Shown: piece by piece, positions 22,171-31,497 of the stretch
How positions within the stretch are numbered: the first letter of the stretch is position 1
Layout of the letters: every line of letters begins with the position of its first letter
Assembly: GCA_029990175.1 (NCBI GenBank)
Contig: JARKIP010000193.1
Span: forward strand, 303,583 to 367,582
Direction of reading: 5' to 3'
Length of the DNA stretch: 64,000 bases
DNA from: Petunia secreta
Lineage: Eukaryota > Streptophyta > Magnoliopsida > Solanales > Solanaceae
Translations under genes and position numbers: made by a program
Notes under the pieces: generated by a model
Databases searched by the model: none
What the model was told of the DNA's origin: nothing
Seen by the model: the letters and a program-made list of their open reading frames with translations, nothing else

Positions 22171-23011
22171 ATGATAAATTCATAAGCATAGCTTCATATC
22201 CTTAATGTCCTGAAGTACAACTTAAACTCAAAAAACAGTCAGTAGAGACTTTATTCATCATTAAGGAACAGATTTTCAACTAGGTATAAGTTCACACAAA
22301 ATTAGACTTACTCTTCCCCCTTTTGGCATCATTGAAAAGGTTGCATAAAAAAATATAACTCAAGGTTAGAATTAAACAACACATGGACATTGAGGCAACT
22401 CAAAATGCAACATAAATCAGATTAAAGCAACTGCAAGACAATGATATTAGCCATCAAAGACAATTCATTTAATCAAAAGATGAAACCAGGGGATACAAGC
22501 AAGTACTATAGAATTATTCAAACACTAAAGAAGGAAAAGACTAAGGCACTAAACTAGGCTAAATCCCACTGGGACAAAAGATGGCTTAAGGCTAAGGTGG
22601 TCAGGATGTGGAAGGAACAGGTCCTTGAGACTTGTTAAGCAACTCAAACATCTGCTTGAGCATTCCCTCATTGGTCTCCTTTGCCTTTGTGGCCTCTGTC
22701 TTCCAGTAATTCTTCTCCTCTTCCAACCTTGCTATTTCAGCAGCCGAAATAGCAACCTATTGCCTAAGTCCCCTTACCTTGTTGTTCATAGGCTGCCTCC
22801 CAATACCAGCCTGTGGAGGATCAGCCTGAACAGGCAAATCACAACTAATTAGTGTGGCACATCCAAACTTTTCCTTCTTAGTAGCCTTCACTACCCCTTC
22901 CAAGGGAATCTTCAATTTTGCAAACACATCAGTTAAGATAAAGCCAAATGGAAAGGAATGCTTCCTCTTCCCAGCTATTACCCTTTTTATCAGGTGGATC
23001 ATAAAGCTGGG
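22171..23011 (-). pseudogene. Copia region between RNase H and PPT
   Basis: Mostly non-coding in its present state. A minus frame at 22757-23002 reads LIKRVIAGKRKHSFPFGFIL and DVFAKLKIPLEGV, similar in style to the extra 3' region of SIRE-type copia elements, sometimes called env-like. I do not assign a function. The rest is A/T-rich with one exact copy of the 11-bp palindromic motif at 22614-22624. Confidence 0.5.
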
Positions 23012-23905
23012 CTAGTTGATCTGCTTTTCAGTGTCCAACAGTTCCATAAGGACCAGGTCCAACAGTTCCATAAGGACCAAAATCCTGTAATTGTTGTTTG
23101 ATCCATAACAACTATGAACAACATGAATCAGCTGCCACATATTCAGCCTCAGAAGTGGAAAGTGCCACTGAATTCTGTTTCTCAGTTCCCCAAGAAACCA
23201 AACACTCACCAAGAAAATGTGCCATACCTGAGGTACTTTTTCTATCAGCAAGAAACCTGTATAGTCAGCATCAGTATATCCAACAAGATTAAAACTACCA
23301 CCTTTTGGATACCAAAGTCCCAAGGGACCTGTTCCTTTCAGATACCTCAATATTTTCTTAACAGCTTTTAAATGAGATTTCTTAGGATCTGATTGAAACC
23401 TAGCACACAAACCAACACTGAAAACAATATCAGGTCTGCTAGCAGTTAGGTAAAGTAGAGAACCAATCATACCTCTATACAATTTTTGATCAACTGATAT
23501 TCCATGTTCATCAAGATCCAATTTTGTGGCAGTGGCAATAGGTGTGTCAATTTCCTTAGCATTATCCATATCAAATATTTTAAGTAATTTCTTAACATAC
23601 TTTTGTCGATGGATCATAGTTCCATTTGAGGTTTGCTTAATTTGTAAACCCAAAAAGAAATTGAATTCACCCATCATGCTCATCTCAAACTTACTCCCCA
23701 TCAAGTTTGCAAATTCCTTACTTAAATTTTCACAAGTAGCACCAAAGATTATATCATCTACATAAATCTGAACAATTAAGAGATGCTTACCTTTTTCTTT
23801 CAAAAATAATGTGCTATCAATTTTACCTCTCTTGTATCCATGCTGGAGTAGAAATTTTGATAGCCTTTCATACCATGCTCTTGGTGCCTGCTTGAGCCCA
23901 TACAA
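23012..23905 (-). pseudogene. Copia reverse transcriptase (C-terminal) and RNase H
   Basis: The frame begins at LYGLKQAPRAWYERLSKFLL and contains the catalytic YVDDIIFG, then FEMSMMGEFNFFLGLQI, LYRGMIGSLLYLTASRPDI and LRYLKGTGPLGLWY, and the RNase H start FNLVGYTDADYTGF. After that Asp the frame shifts. The RNase H tail is lost and replaced by two tandem copies of a unit containing GGACC and GGAACTGTT near 23036-23085. The RT N terminus with the first catalytic Asp is deleted. Confidence 0.9.
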
Positions 23906-24363
23906 GGCTTTGTCTAGCTTTATTCCTGGTTATCATATCATCCTCATCAAGTTTGTTCCTGAAAATCAATTTTGTTTCTATGATGGACCTGTTCCTTGGT
24001 TTGAGTTCCAGATGCCAAACTTGACTCCTTTGGAATTGATTCAACTCCTCAAATTGTGATTCGTGACTGCTGATCATCTTCAGAAGTTCCTTGTCGAGGA
24101 ACAGTTACTGAGGGAGTAGCACTGCCAGTTTGTGAGGTGGAACCAATATTTGTTCCCCCTGTTTCTGTGCTGCTCTTCTCAGTTCTGTCCTGAGGAACAT
24201 TTCCTTGCAGTTCACTTCTCATAGTATCCCCATACAATGTCTGCATTTGTGGATCAATTTCACCATGTTTCAGCATTCCAATCTCTTCATCCTCTTGTAC
24301 CTGTTCTTGAGTGAGACTGTCAGTTTCATCAAATTTAACATGCATGCTTTCTTCAATTTTCAA
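23868..24363 (-). pseudogene. Copia linker and RT N-terminal stub
   Basis: Two overlapping minus frames. 24049-24363 (HVKFDETDSL, EEIGMLKHGEIDPQ, TGSATPSVTVPRQG) is the acidic linker between integrase and RT. 23868-24077 has LNQFQRSQVWHLELKP, TKLIFRNKLDED and TRNKAR, the usual RT start. At TRNKAR the sequence jumps to DKALYGLKQAPRAW, so about 80 codons of RT, including the first catalytic Asp, are missing. Confidence 0.82.
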
Positions 24364-24569
24364 TGTTTTCTTGCTAAAAACTCAATAAGATTTACTATTT
24401 GAAGAATAACAACCTAAGACTTCATCATCACTTCTAGGATCAAATTTTCCTAGTCAGTTTCATGATCAGACCTAATGGCAACAATGTGACTATCTAGAGT
24501 CCTTTGAGCTTTCTTAGCAAAGATTGAAACTGTATTAAAAGCTTCTTCCTTAGATGCAAGAAATATAGT

Positions 24570-25115
24570 TCATATAAATCCGGAGCAATCATCAACCAGC
24601 ACCATAACATACTTCTTACCTCCACAACTCATTGTTCTCATTGGTCCGCACAAGTCCATATGGACCAGTTCCAAAGATTTGGTAGTGCTTACCTGTTTCT
24701 TTGGTTTGAAGAAGGATTTTACCTGCTTCCCCCTGGCACAAGCTTCACACATCTTTTCATCCTTGAATTTGATGTTAGGGAGTCCTATCACCAAATCCTT
24801 GGAAACAAGCTTGTTCAATTGTGAAAGACTAGCATGGCCAAGTCTTTTGTGCCATAGGAGGGGATCATTTTCCACAACACTTAAGCAGCTCATGCTTCCA
24901 TCAGATAGTGTCAACAAATCTACCTTGTAGATGTTTCCATGTCTATTTCCCTTACCAATGCCAATGATTTCCCCTTTCTTACCATTACCGAAGGAAATAC
25001 TTCCTCCTTGAAGGCTGAGAGTGAATGGAACAGTTCCTGGTGTCCAGTCATGTGCTTTGAGCAACCACTGTTCATGTACCATTTTGTGGCTCCTCACTTT
25101 CACTCCAGCCTGCAA
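24570..25115 (-). pseudogene. Copia protease remnant and integrase start
   Basis: The frame reads KMVHEQWLLKAHDW where copia elements have a DSGCSRHMTG-type protease site, so the protease active site is deleted. It continues with LQGGSISFGNGKKG, then the integrase zinc-binding region (LLWHKRLGHASLSQLNKL ... CEACARGKQ) and the integrase core start VHMDLCGPMRTMS and VLVDDCSGF. The rest of the core is absent. An exact copy of the palindromic 11-bp motif (25027-25037) sits at the protease deletion point. Confidence 0.87.
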
Positions 25116-25169
25116 AAAGAAAACTAGGGGTTAATTTTAGGAATCCAAACTAGTTTGGGTCCCTTTCCT

Positions 25170-25877
25170 TTAACAAAAGGGTGAATTAAATCTCTCCTGG
25201 CCCAGAATGGTAATGGTTTCTTTGTGTGAACAGTTTTTTTTCACATAATTTTGAACTGGTTTATAGGATATGTTCCTCTGTGCAGCCATTTTTAAAGATT
25301 TGCAATTTTCTTTCCGGTGGCCAGTGTTCCCACAATGAGTGCATAGCCAGTTTTCAGGAAGTGATAAGTACTTACTCTTTGGATCCCATTTGGATGAAAA
25401 CTGTGCTTTCATGAATCCAATACCCTTCCTGTTACTACTATGATTTTCCTGTAACCATTCTAGTGCTTCAGAAGACTTGTTCCATTTTACAGTTTTTCCT
25501 AGCTCTATTTTTGTTTTAACCAAGTCTTCTTCCAAAGATCTTATCTTCTCTTTTTTTTTTTTTTTGCACAATTCATCAACTGTGACTTTCAGTTTCTCTT
25601 CAGCAATGATTTGATGAGAATTAGCAATACCTTTACCCTTTTCAACGTTTTTAACATTTTCTAATTCCTGAACAGTTGATTCAAGTGTGAGGACCTGTTC
25701 CTCAAGCATGCTAATCTTTCTTTTCAGAAAGTCATTTTTAATTGCTACCTCTTTGTATTCTGCTCCTAAACTATCAATTTCATCATGCAGTTGATGGTTG
25801 ACATCCCTTAGAGATTTAAACTCATTTAGCACAGTGTGAAATACTTTGACTAATTTCTCTCTAGGCATGCTTTTCAC
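25170..25877 (-). pseudogene. Copia gag C-terminal part, coiled coil and zinc knuckle
   Basis: A 235-codon frame. Residues of roughly 10-130 are rich in heptad-like Leu, Glu and Lys and look like a coiled coil. A second CCHC knuckle (CTHCGNTGHRKENC) follows near residue 180. Two zinc knuckles separated by a coiled coil fit the long gag of SIRE-type copia elements. A T-run at 25549-25565 encodes a lysine tract. Confidence 0.82.
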
Positions 25878-26203
25878 ATCTTGTCTAAGTTTAGAAACAA
25901 ATCATCATCTGAATCTTCAAGAGCAATTAGAGCCAGCTTATCATCCAGATCATCATCAGACTGCTCATCTTCACTATCTTGCCGGCCAGCAACCATTGCT
26001 TTGGGAGTTCCATTCTTCTTTCGGAACTGTTCCTTAGCCTTTCTCTTTTCAACATACTTTTTCCTCCATTCTTCTTCCATGACTGGGCATTTGCCAATGT
26101 AGTGCTCCATGCTTCCACATTTGAAGCATTCTCCTCCCTGTTTCATGTTAGAATATCTATCTTGTCTTCTAGATCCCTTCTTATTCAGGAATCTCTCGGA
26201 CAT
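25874..26203 (-). pseudogene. Copia gag, first zinc knuckle region
   Basis: The frame contains CFKCGSMEHYIGKCP, a CCHC knuckle, followed by a basic stretch and an acidic DSEDEQSDDDLDD tail. It is offset from the frames on both sides, so small indels divide gag into three pieces. Confidence 0.82.
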
Positions 26204-26714
26204 TTCTAGCTATAAGGACCAGTTCCTTCTCATCATCAACAAAATTGTTAGCAACAGATAAAGCTAAATTAGGTTCAGTTTTAATTGATTCTCCTATGTT
26301 CTTGACTTTCTTCCTCAGTTCATATGTTCTTAGATTATCTATAAGTTCATATAAGGAGGGAGTACTAAGATCCTTGTTTTCAATGATAGCACATGCTTTA
26401 ATTTTCCAAGAATCTGAAAGTACTCTAGTCAAGATCTTTTCAACTCTTTCTTCTACAGTTAAGATTCTTCCAAGAGAGATAAGTTCAGATACAATAGCAT
26501 TAAACCTAGTGTACATTTCAGAAATTGTTTCTCCTTCTATCATTTTAAAATTTTTATATTCAGCAAAGAGAACTGTACATCTAGATCTTTTAACCTGATT
26601 GGTTCCTTCATGAGCAACCTGCAATGCATCCCAGATTTCCTTACCTGCAACATCATTGAACAATGGTGGCCTAGCAGTGGACTGACCCTCGGAGTTTCCT
26701 TTTGGTGCACTCAT
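26181..26714 (-). pseudogene. Copia gag N-terminal part (UBN2 type)
   Basis: The frame starts with MSAPKGNSEGQSTARPPLF soon after the PBS, then jumps to GKEIWDALQVAHEGTNQVKR, ETISEMYTRFNAIVSEL and VEKILTRVLSDSWKIKACAI, the usual UBN2 gag pattern. About 70-80 codons normally found between PPLF and the EIWDALQ block are missing. It ends at 26181 by frameshift before the zinc knuckle. Confidence 0.85.
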
Positions 26715-26751
26715 TTTAATCCTAAGGTGTTAGCCTCTTCAAGGATAACCC

Positions 26752-26763
26752 GCTCTGATACCA
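26752..26763 (-). other. Copia primer binding site
   Basis: On the minus strand TGGTATCAGAGC follows the 5' LTR by about three bases. It is the standard PBS complementary to the 3' end of plant initiator tRNA-Met. Confidence 0.93.
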
Positions 26764-26766
26764 ATT

Positions 26767-27575
26767 AATATTTTCCACGATACACCACTTTACTGTTTTA
26801 AGGACCAGTTCCTTAAAATGTGTTCCTTTACTAAACTACATGCGGAATTAAAATTGTAAGTAATTGAACACCAGATAATAGCGTGGAAAAACCCCTTGAC
26901 TCGGGATCAAAAAACCACGACCTACTTTTCAAGTAGGATTTCAACTTCTCTATGTAAAAAGACCCACTTGGTTACAAGACTCCTTCTTACTAACCTAGGA
27001 CTAACTCTAATCCTTTAGTGATCTTTCTCACGATCAGTGAAGTTGTATCAAGTCCACGACTTGAACCAGAAAGTTACAACTCGATTATTGCTTACTACAG
27101 TTGAACTAAGACTTGAACTTTTACAAGACTCAATCTAAGGAACAGGTTCTAACTTAGTTCCACTGTAGCTAACTGATTACACAAATAAGCTAATGAATCT
27201 TTTTTAAGCTTTGCTCGATGCTCTCTGTATTTGTGCATACTTCTATGGCTGATATGCTCCACGTTTTATAGCTCTAGAAGCCAATAAGTCTTGATCAATT
27301 AGAACTCCAAAGCTCCCTTGAGTTTGAGTCCTAATTGGATTCTTCTCTTTAGAATCCGGATCTTCTATCATTTATCCTTTATTTATGCAATCTTTTCGTA
27401 TCCGTTTAGACCTGCATAATTACCAAGATAAACATTAGTTTTAGGATAATTAATAATATCTCAACTTAAACGATTTTGCATGAATTATCTATTAGCTGCA
27501 GTGATTCAAAGGAACAGGTCCTTTGAATCCGTTCCTCAGTCATCAGTCAAAACTCCTAGCTTATCCAAGCTAACA
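26767..27575 (-). repeat. Copia 5' LTR
   Basis: About 0.8 kb, starting TGTTAGCTTGG (minus sense) at 27575 and ending just before the PBS. Its first 295 bp match 21857-22152. It carries exact palindromic motif copies at 26802-26812 and 27511-27521. The first lies inside a 23-bp near-perfect palindrome close to the LTR end. The lower boundary is uncertain by a few bases because no terminal CA is evident. Confidence 0.82.
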
Positions 27576-27601
27576 ATTTCGAACTGAGCATCATGCCTTT
27601 T

Positions 27602-27871
27602 TCAATACGCCATTAGTGCCGCATTTGCATCTCCTGACTCAGTTTCGACCACGGGCTCCTTACCCGGTCGCTGCCCTCGGGGCGCATTCAACCGTGAAAC
27701 AGCAGGAATGTCGTCATGAGTTGGATCCTGCTCGTGATTGGGGGATTCATCGACCGCTTCAACATTGGTCGGAACATGAACCCCGTCATTGGGATTGAGT
27801 TGTTGTTGACCGTTCAAAGCGGTGGTAGCGTCGATGTTACGTTCATCTGCCATTTCAAGACTAGAAAACAA
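27602..27871 (-). pseudogene. Gypsy gag N-terminal stub
   Basis: An 89-codon frame lying just inside the gypsy 5' LTR and PBS, rich in Asn, Asp, Pro and Glu (NPNDGVHVPTNVEAVDESPN, RLNAPRGQRPGKEP). Position and composition fit the start of a Tat gag. The copia insertion begins 27 bp beyond its end. The remainder of gag and the protease N terminus are absent from the other side of the copia element. Confidence 0.7.
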
Positions 27872-27921
27872 ACGTAAGTAGTATCAAACGATTCAAATTT
27901 CGGAATAAATCGATTGCCGAG

Positions 27922-27939
27922 ACCCCACGGTGGGCGCCA
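27922..27939 (-). other. Gypsy primer binding site
   Basis: On the minus strand TGGCGCCCACCGTGGGGT lies three bases inside the 5' LTR. The TGGCGCC start complements a tRNA ending in GGCGCCA; I cannot name the tRNA with certainty. The short gypsy relative has TGGCGCCGTCTGTGGGGA at the same place. Confidence 0.75.
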
Positions 27940-27942
27940 AAT

Positions 27943-29077
27943 TGTATTTCCTAAAAAGGTATCAGGTTTTACAATTAATTTTATATTTAGTTGAGTCTAA
28001 GGCGACCGTTTTATATCTCAATTCGATCGATTGATAGGCAATTTATATTGACAAGCAATCGATTTCTAGCGACTTAATTCGAAGACAGTAAAAATATCGA
28101 TTTCAAAAATGCAGATACGATGTCAAGTACAAATAAATGATTCGAAGGCAAGTATAAACAAATAAAGTCAAAACAGATGACGAACTAGTAATTTACGAGG
28201 AGATGGTCTCAATCTAGTTTCTTGTCGAAGACAAACTATGAGTTCGATTCCGTTCAAGATTGAGTACTTAGTTTTAACCAAATCCGATGACAGTATTAAA
28301 TACGATGACAGATGAATGTGATAAAAACTCAATCACGTAATGCGATCGTTAGACAATACTAGCAATTCACTTGACGTGATCTATACTAACGAGCAAGTTG
28401 ATAAATTATCTTACACAATCATAATAACGACGATAAGTTAATGAGATCGAAAGCAGTAAATCAAGATAATGAATAACGTAGTAGCAAGCAGGCAACGAGA
28501 CAAGCAACGATTAAATGAGCAAATGAATAAATAAATAAATAAATAAAGTAGTAAAAGCTTATTGTATTGAAGAATCGGAGGATGGTGCTTCAATGAAAGA
28601 GATGGATCTTCTTCCACGTTTGAACCAAGACACGACTGAAATCTAAATACAATGGTTGCTTTAAATAATAAATTGATGTTGATATGACAGTGTAATGAAT
28701 AGAAAAATGTATAACTGGGAGAATGAGACTAATGACGAGAGCAATTTTTTTCAGATGAACGTGTCTCCAAATGGAGGAGGAAAGTCCTATTCATAGGCTA
28801 AAATGGTAAGCACTTCCCAACCCTAAAAGGATTCTCTCCTACTCACGACTCTCTTTCAGCAGCAACCCACGTCCCATAAAACACGTTGGATCTGTTCCGA
28901 TAAAAGTGGGATAAGGCCAATTGAGTTTATCTTCTAGAATCGGCATCTTCGTAATCTTTCGACCACGTCATCATTCGAAACCGCATCAACCGACATGTGT
29001 TTCTGGAAATTGCAAAATGATCATGCAACAAAACCGAACACGTCATCTTTGTGATCGAACAGAAATCGACCAATACA
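27943..29077 (-). repeat. Gypsy 5' LTR
   Basis: The 1135-bp partner of 12745-13871. The LTR promoter position reads CCTATGAATAGG (minus sense, about 28785-28796) instead of CCTATAAATAGG, so the TATA core is damaged in the copy that would drive the element. Confidence 0.93.
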
Positions 29078-29082
29078 CCAAT
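29078..29082. repeat. Gypsy target site duplication, right (CCAAT)
   Basis: Matches 12740-12744 exactly. Confidence 0.9.
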
Positions 29083-29690
29083 CCATCATTTGTCAAAGAA
29101 TTCAGGCTAATAGCTTGTTGTACAACCTTATATAAGTTGATTGCTAAAATAATAAATACAATAATCAAGTTGGTGCTGGACTATTTGGTCAACTCATCCC
29201 AATCATCTTTTATATAGGGGATAAATACTTCGGACAATGTCATTATAGCCCATGAGCTCATAAAAGGATATGGTAGGAAATGGATCTTCCCAAGTTGTAC
29301 AGTGAAGGTGGACGTTAGAAAAGCCTATGATTCAATAGAATGGGAGTTCTTAAGAATGGTTATGATAGAATATAGGTTCCTTATGAAATTTGTCAACCTA
29401 CTTATGTAATGTCTAACCACTGTGAGCTATAGTTTGCTGATAAATAGAGGGTTTACACCAAAGTTAAAAGCTAAGAAAAGGCTCAGACAGAGGGACCCTA
29501 TGTCTTCATATCTATCTCTCTTAACTATGGAGTACTTGAACATAACTCTAAAACAGTTGCAGCATGATCCAGACTTTGACTACCATCTAAGATGTGGCAA
29601 AATGCACCTGGTTCACATCTATATTGCTGATGACCTACTTATGTATTGCAGAGCTGACAGAACCTCAGTGAAACTCATGATGTAAGCATT
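29083..29690 (+). pseudogene. LINE B reverse transcriptase remnant
   Basis: Landmarks in order: FRLIACCTTLYKLIAKI, LVNSSQSSFI, VKVDVRKAYDSIEWEFL, a decayed RQRDPMSSYL (family GQGDP) and IADDLLMY in place of FADD. Stops at about 29217 and 29407, and substitutions in the GQGDP box, show loss of function. It continues the RT begun at 12700. Confidence 0.85.
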
Positions 29691-30009
29691 TGACCATTTC
29701 TCCTTCATGTCTGGAATCAAAGCTAACATGGACTAAAGTTGTCTCTACATAGGAGGAGTCACCCAAAGAGAAAGTGAAGCCATTCTAGAGGAAATCCAGC
29801 TATGAAAGTCTATGCTAACATGGATGGGCCTGAGAAAAGTATTAGGAAAATAGAAAGAAAAAGTTACCTATTTGCCTGAAACTCGATAAAATAGAGTTGT
29901 TTGAGACCAAATGTTATAGAGTTGGGGGGCTATCTGGGGAGGCACACCTTTACTTCCTTCTTAATGAAAGGGTTCCCCGGGAGTCTGTCCTGGATAGCCA
30001 CGAAAGCAG

Positions 30010-30252
30010 CATGTAAGAGACTTAAACCAACAATGTTAAGTTTCATCTTTGTTGCGACAGTCTACCATACACGGACTGAGAGAAATACTAGAAGATTTCA
30101 AGGGACCAGTACACCAACCGGTCAAAGAACCAAGAAAATTACTATCCAACTATATAATTAGGGGCAACACAGGAGAAAATGGAGAACCATGCTGGACAAG
30201 CTTGATCTTTTTCCTAGTTAGAGGTGCTTTATGTATAGAGATACAGAATTAG
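30010..30252 (+). pseudogene. LINE B ORF2 C-terminal remnant
   Basis: Across two frames the sequence reads VYHTRTERNTRRFQGTSTPT and RRKWRTMLDKLDLF, resembling the C terminus of plant LINE ORF2, where a WRERNARRF-type motif is common. The domains expected between 29700 and 30010 are largely deleted or unrecognisable. Confidence 0.6.
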
Positions 30253-30260
30253 CTAGCGAT

Positions 30261-30628
30261 TAATTAGTTACCATAGGGATAATACTTTGAAACTAGTTCT
30301 AGAGTTGAATGCACTAGCGGTGCAAAATAAAAACAGCTGGTTGAATGAGAATTTTATATTTCGACAAAAAATTTAAAGAGTACATATAACTTTTAAACAT
30401 GTAAAAAGTGATGATTGATGAAGGAAAAACCAACGACAAGTTTACAATTTTCATGGTTGAACTTTATATTACGTATCATCAAATTAAACTTGGACATTAA
30501 GTACCAGATAAACTACTTGTTGAATAATGTACTTTTTGTTGAAAAAAACTTCATACATTCGTAATAATTAAGAGTTGTTAAATGATTTCATGAAAGAAAA
30601 TATCTCCCAGAAAAGAACTTTTCATGTA
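30261..30628. other. Short intergenic stretch
   Basis: A/T-rich DNA between LINE B and the second LTR element. No gene seen. Confidence 0.5.
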
Positions 30629-30633
30629 ATACG
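30629..30633. repeat. Target site duplication of short gypsy element, left (ATACG)
   Basis: ATACG before the LTR, repeated at 34269-34273. Confidence 0.85.
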
Positions 30634-31170
30634 CTTATGACTCTAAATCTGTGATAATATAATTAGATTTATATTTGGATTACAAGCAATATGTTGTATC
30701 AAGTTTACAATAATGAAAATAACAATAAGAAATAACGATGTGAGTGAACACAAGAACAAAGGTTTCAATATTGCTAACTTGAGATTATAATTTGACAGAG
30801 TTTTGGCTATATTTATGAATGCCTTTAAATTGATACATAAATGATATTTATACCAAAAATAAAGTGAGACCATCGTGGACATTAATCAGCCCACTTCTCC
30901 ATATTCAGATTGTGGGCAACCCACAATCTTCCCCTTACTGAATACCGATATCGTGAGGCTTCAATTATGAGCTCGAGCAATTTGTCTCGGGGCCTCTACA
31001 TTTCTATATCTCGGGCGACCATGACTTGTGGCACGAGCAGTCACAATCTCGGGGCTTTGCCTTCGGTATCCTTGATACAATTCCAAATGTTATAATATAA
31101 TTTCAGTGGTTGTTGCCCCGAGTTTCACGCCCCGGTCACCACGTGTCCGAGCTATAATTTTACCAATACA
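30634..31170 (-). repeat. 3' LTR of short gypsy element
   Basis: Direct repeat of 33730-34268. Its outer end has decayed from TGTGTGACTC to CTTATGACTC. The inner end is CCAATACA followed by the PPT. Confidence 0.88.
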
Positions 31171-31190
31171 GATAGTCCTCCCACTCCTCG
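31171..31190 (-). other. Polypurine tract of short gypsy element
   Basis: Minus strand AGTGGGAGGACTATC directly inside the 3' LTR, matching the PPT of the large gypsy element. Confidence 0.7.
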
Positions 31191-31370
31191 AGCAGCTGTC
31201 AGATTTCTCGGAGAGTGGAATGAGAACAGGCGGGAAAGACGATGTGGCCATACATGAACCTTGTATTTTAAAAAGGCAGCTATCACTTCGCCTTCCTATC
31301 CCCTACATGTGGAGGCCAAAGAGTGGCCATGGCGTTAGCTCTTCTTCCCTAGGAAATCATGACTCTTCCA

Positions 31371-31380
31371 CTATAAGTAT
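31371..31380 (+). promoter_or_regulatory. Putative TATA box of antisense gene (short element)
   Basis: ACTATAAGTATCCC precedes the ATG at 31498 by about 125 bp. It stands at the place of ACTATAAATATTGG in the large element. Confidence 0.5.
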
Positions 31381-31497
31381 CCCACTTGATCATTTAATGC
31401 TTCCCTTCAAAGCCATTGTAGCAAGTAGAATTTAAGCAAGATCTTCATCATTCCTTTAAAATCATAATAAAAATCACCAGTTCTTAGCAAAAACAAG

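Larger units (their letters stand above)
21857..27575 (-). mobile_element. Ty1/copia retrotransposon nested in gypsy gag
   Basis: A 5.7 kb element in minus orientation: 5' LTR about 26767-27575, PBS complementary to initiator tRNA-Met, gag with two zinc knuckles and a coiled coil, pre-integrase and integrase start, linker, RT, RNase H, an extra region, PPT and a truncated 3' LTR. The long gag and an extra region after RNase H suggest the SIRE/Maximus lineage. Several domains have lost internal segments. The 3' LTR keeps only its first 296 bp and is joined directly to gypsy protease DNA, so the right-end target duplication is gone. Confidence 0.88.
12745..29077 (-). mobile_element. Ty3/gypsy Tat-type retrotransposon, nested
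   Basis: A 16.3 kb element with two 1.13 kb LTRs (TG...CA ends) and a 5-bp CCAAT duplication, inserted in LINE B. Gag-pol runs on the minus strand, so the right LTR is the 5' LTR. The order is PBS, gag start, a copia insertion, protease, RT, RNase H, a second RNase H-like domain, integrase, a tandem-repeat region, an antisense gene, PPT and the 3' LTR. The second RNase H and the extra antisense gene point to the Tat lineage (Grande/Ogre relatives). Nonsense codons, an integrase frame change and loss of most of gag make it non-functional. About 5.7 kb of its length is the copia insertion. Confidence 0.93.
29083..30260 (+). mobile_element. LINE B, 3' portion
   Basis: Reverse transcriptase homology broken at 12744 resumes here in the same order, which proves the gypsy insertion. 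The portion carries RT up to about 29690, decayed thumb sequence, then C-terminal ORF2 text. The RNase H found in LINE A is not visible. The end near 30260 is approximate. Confidence 0.82.

Noticed and set aside
27281..27575. Possible gypsy protease sequence inside the copia 5' LTR
   Set aside because: The shared DNA is LTR sequence; gypsy homology in the left copy begins only after the shared segment ends.
30255..30300. TTACCATAGGGATAAT, resembling a conserved large-subunit rRNA stretch
   Set aside because: The similarity covers only about 15 bases and the flanks do not match any rRNA; treated as coincidence.
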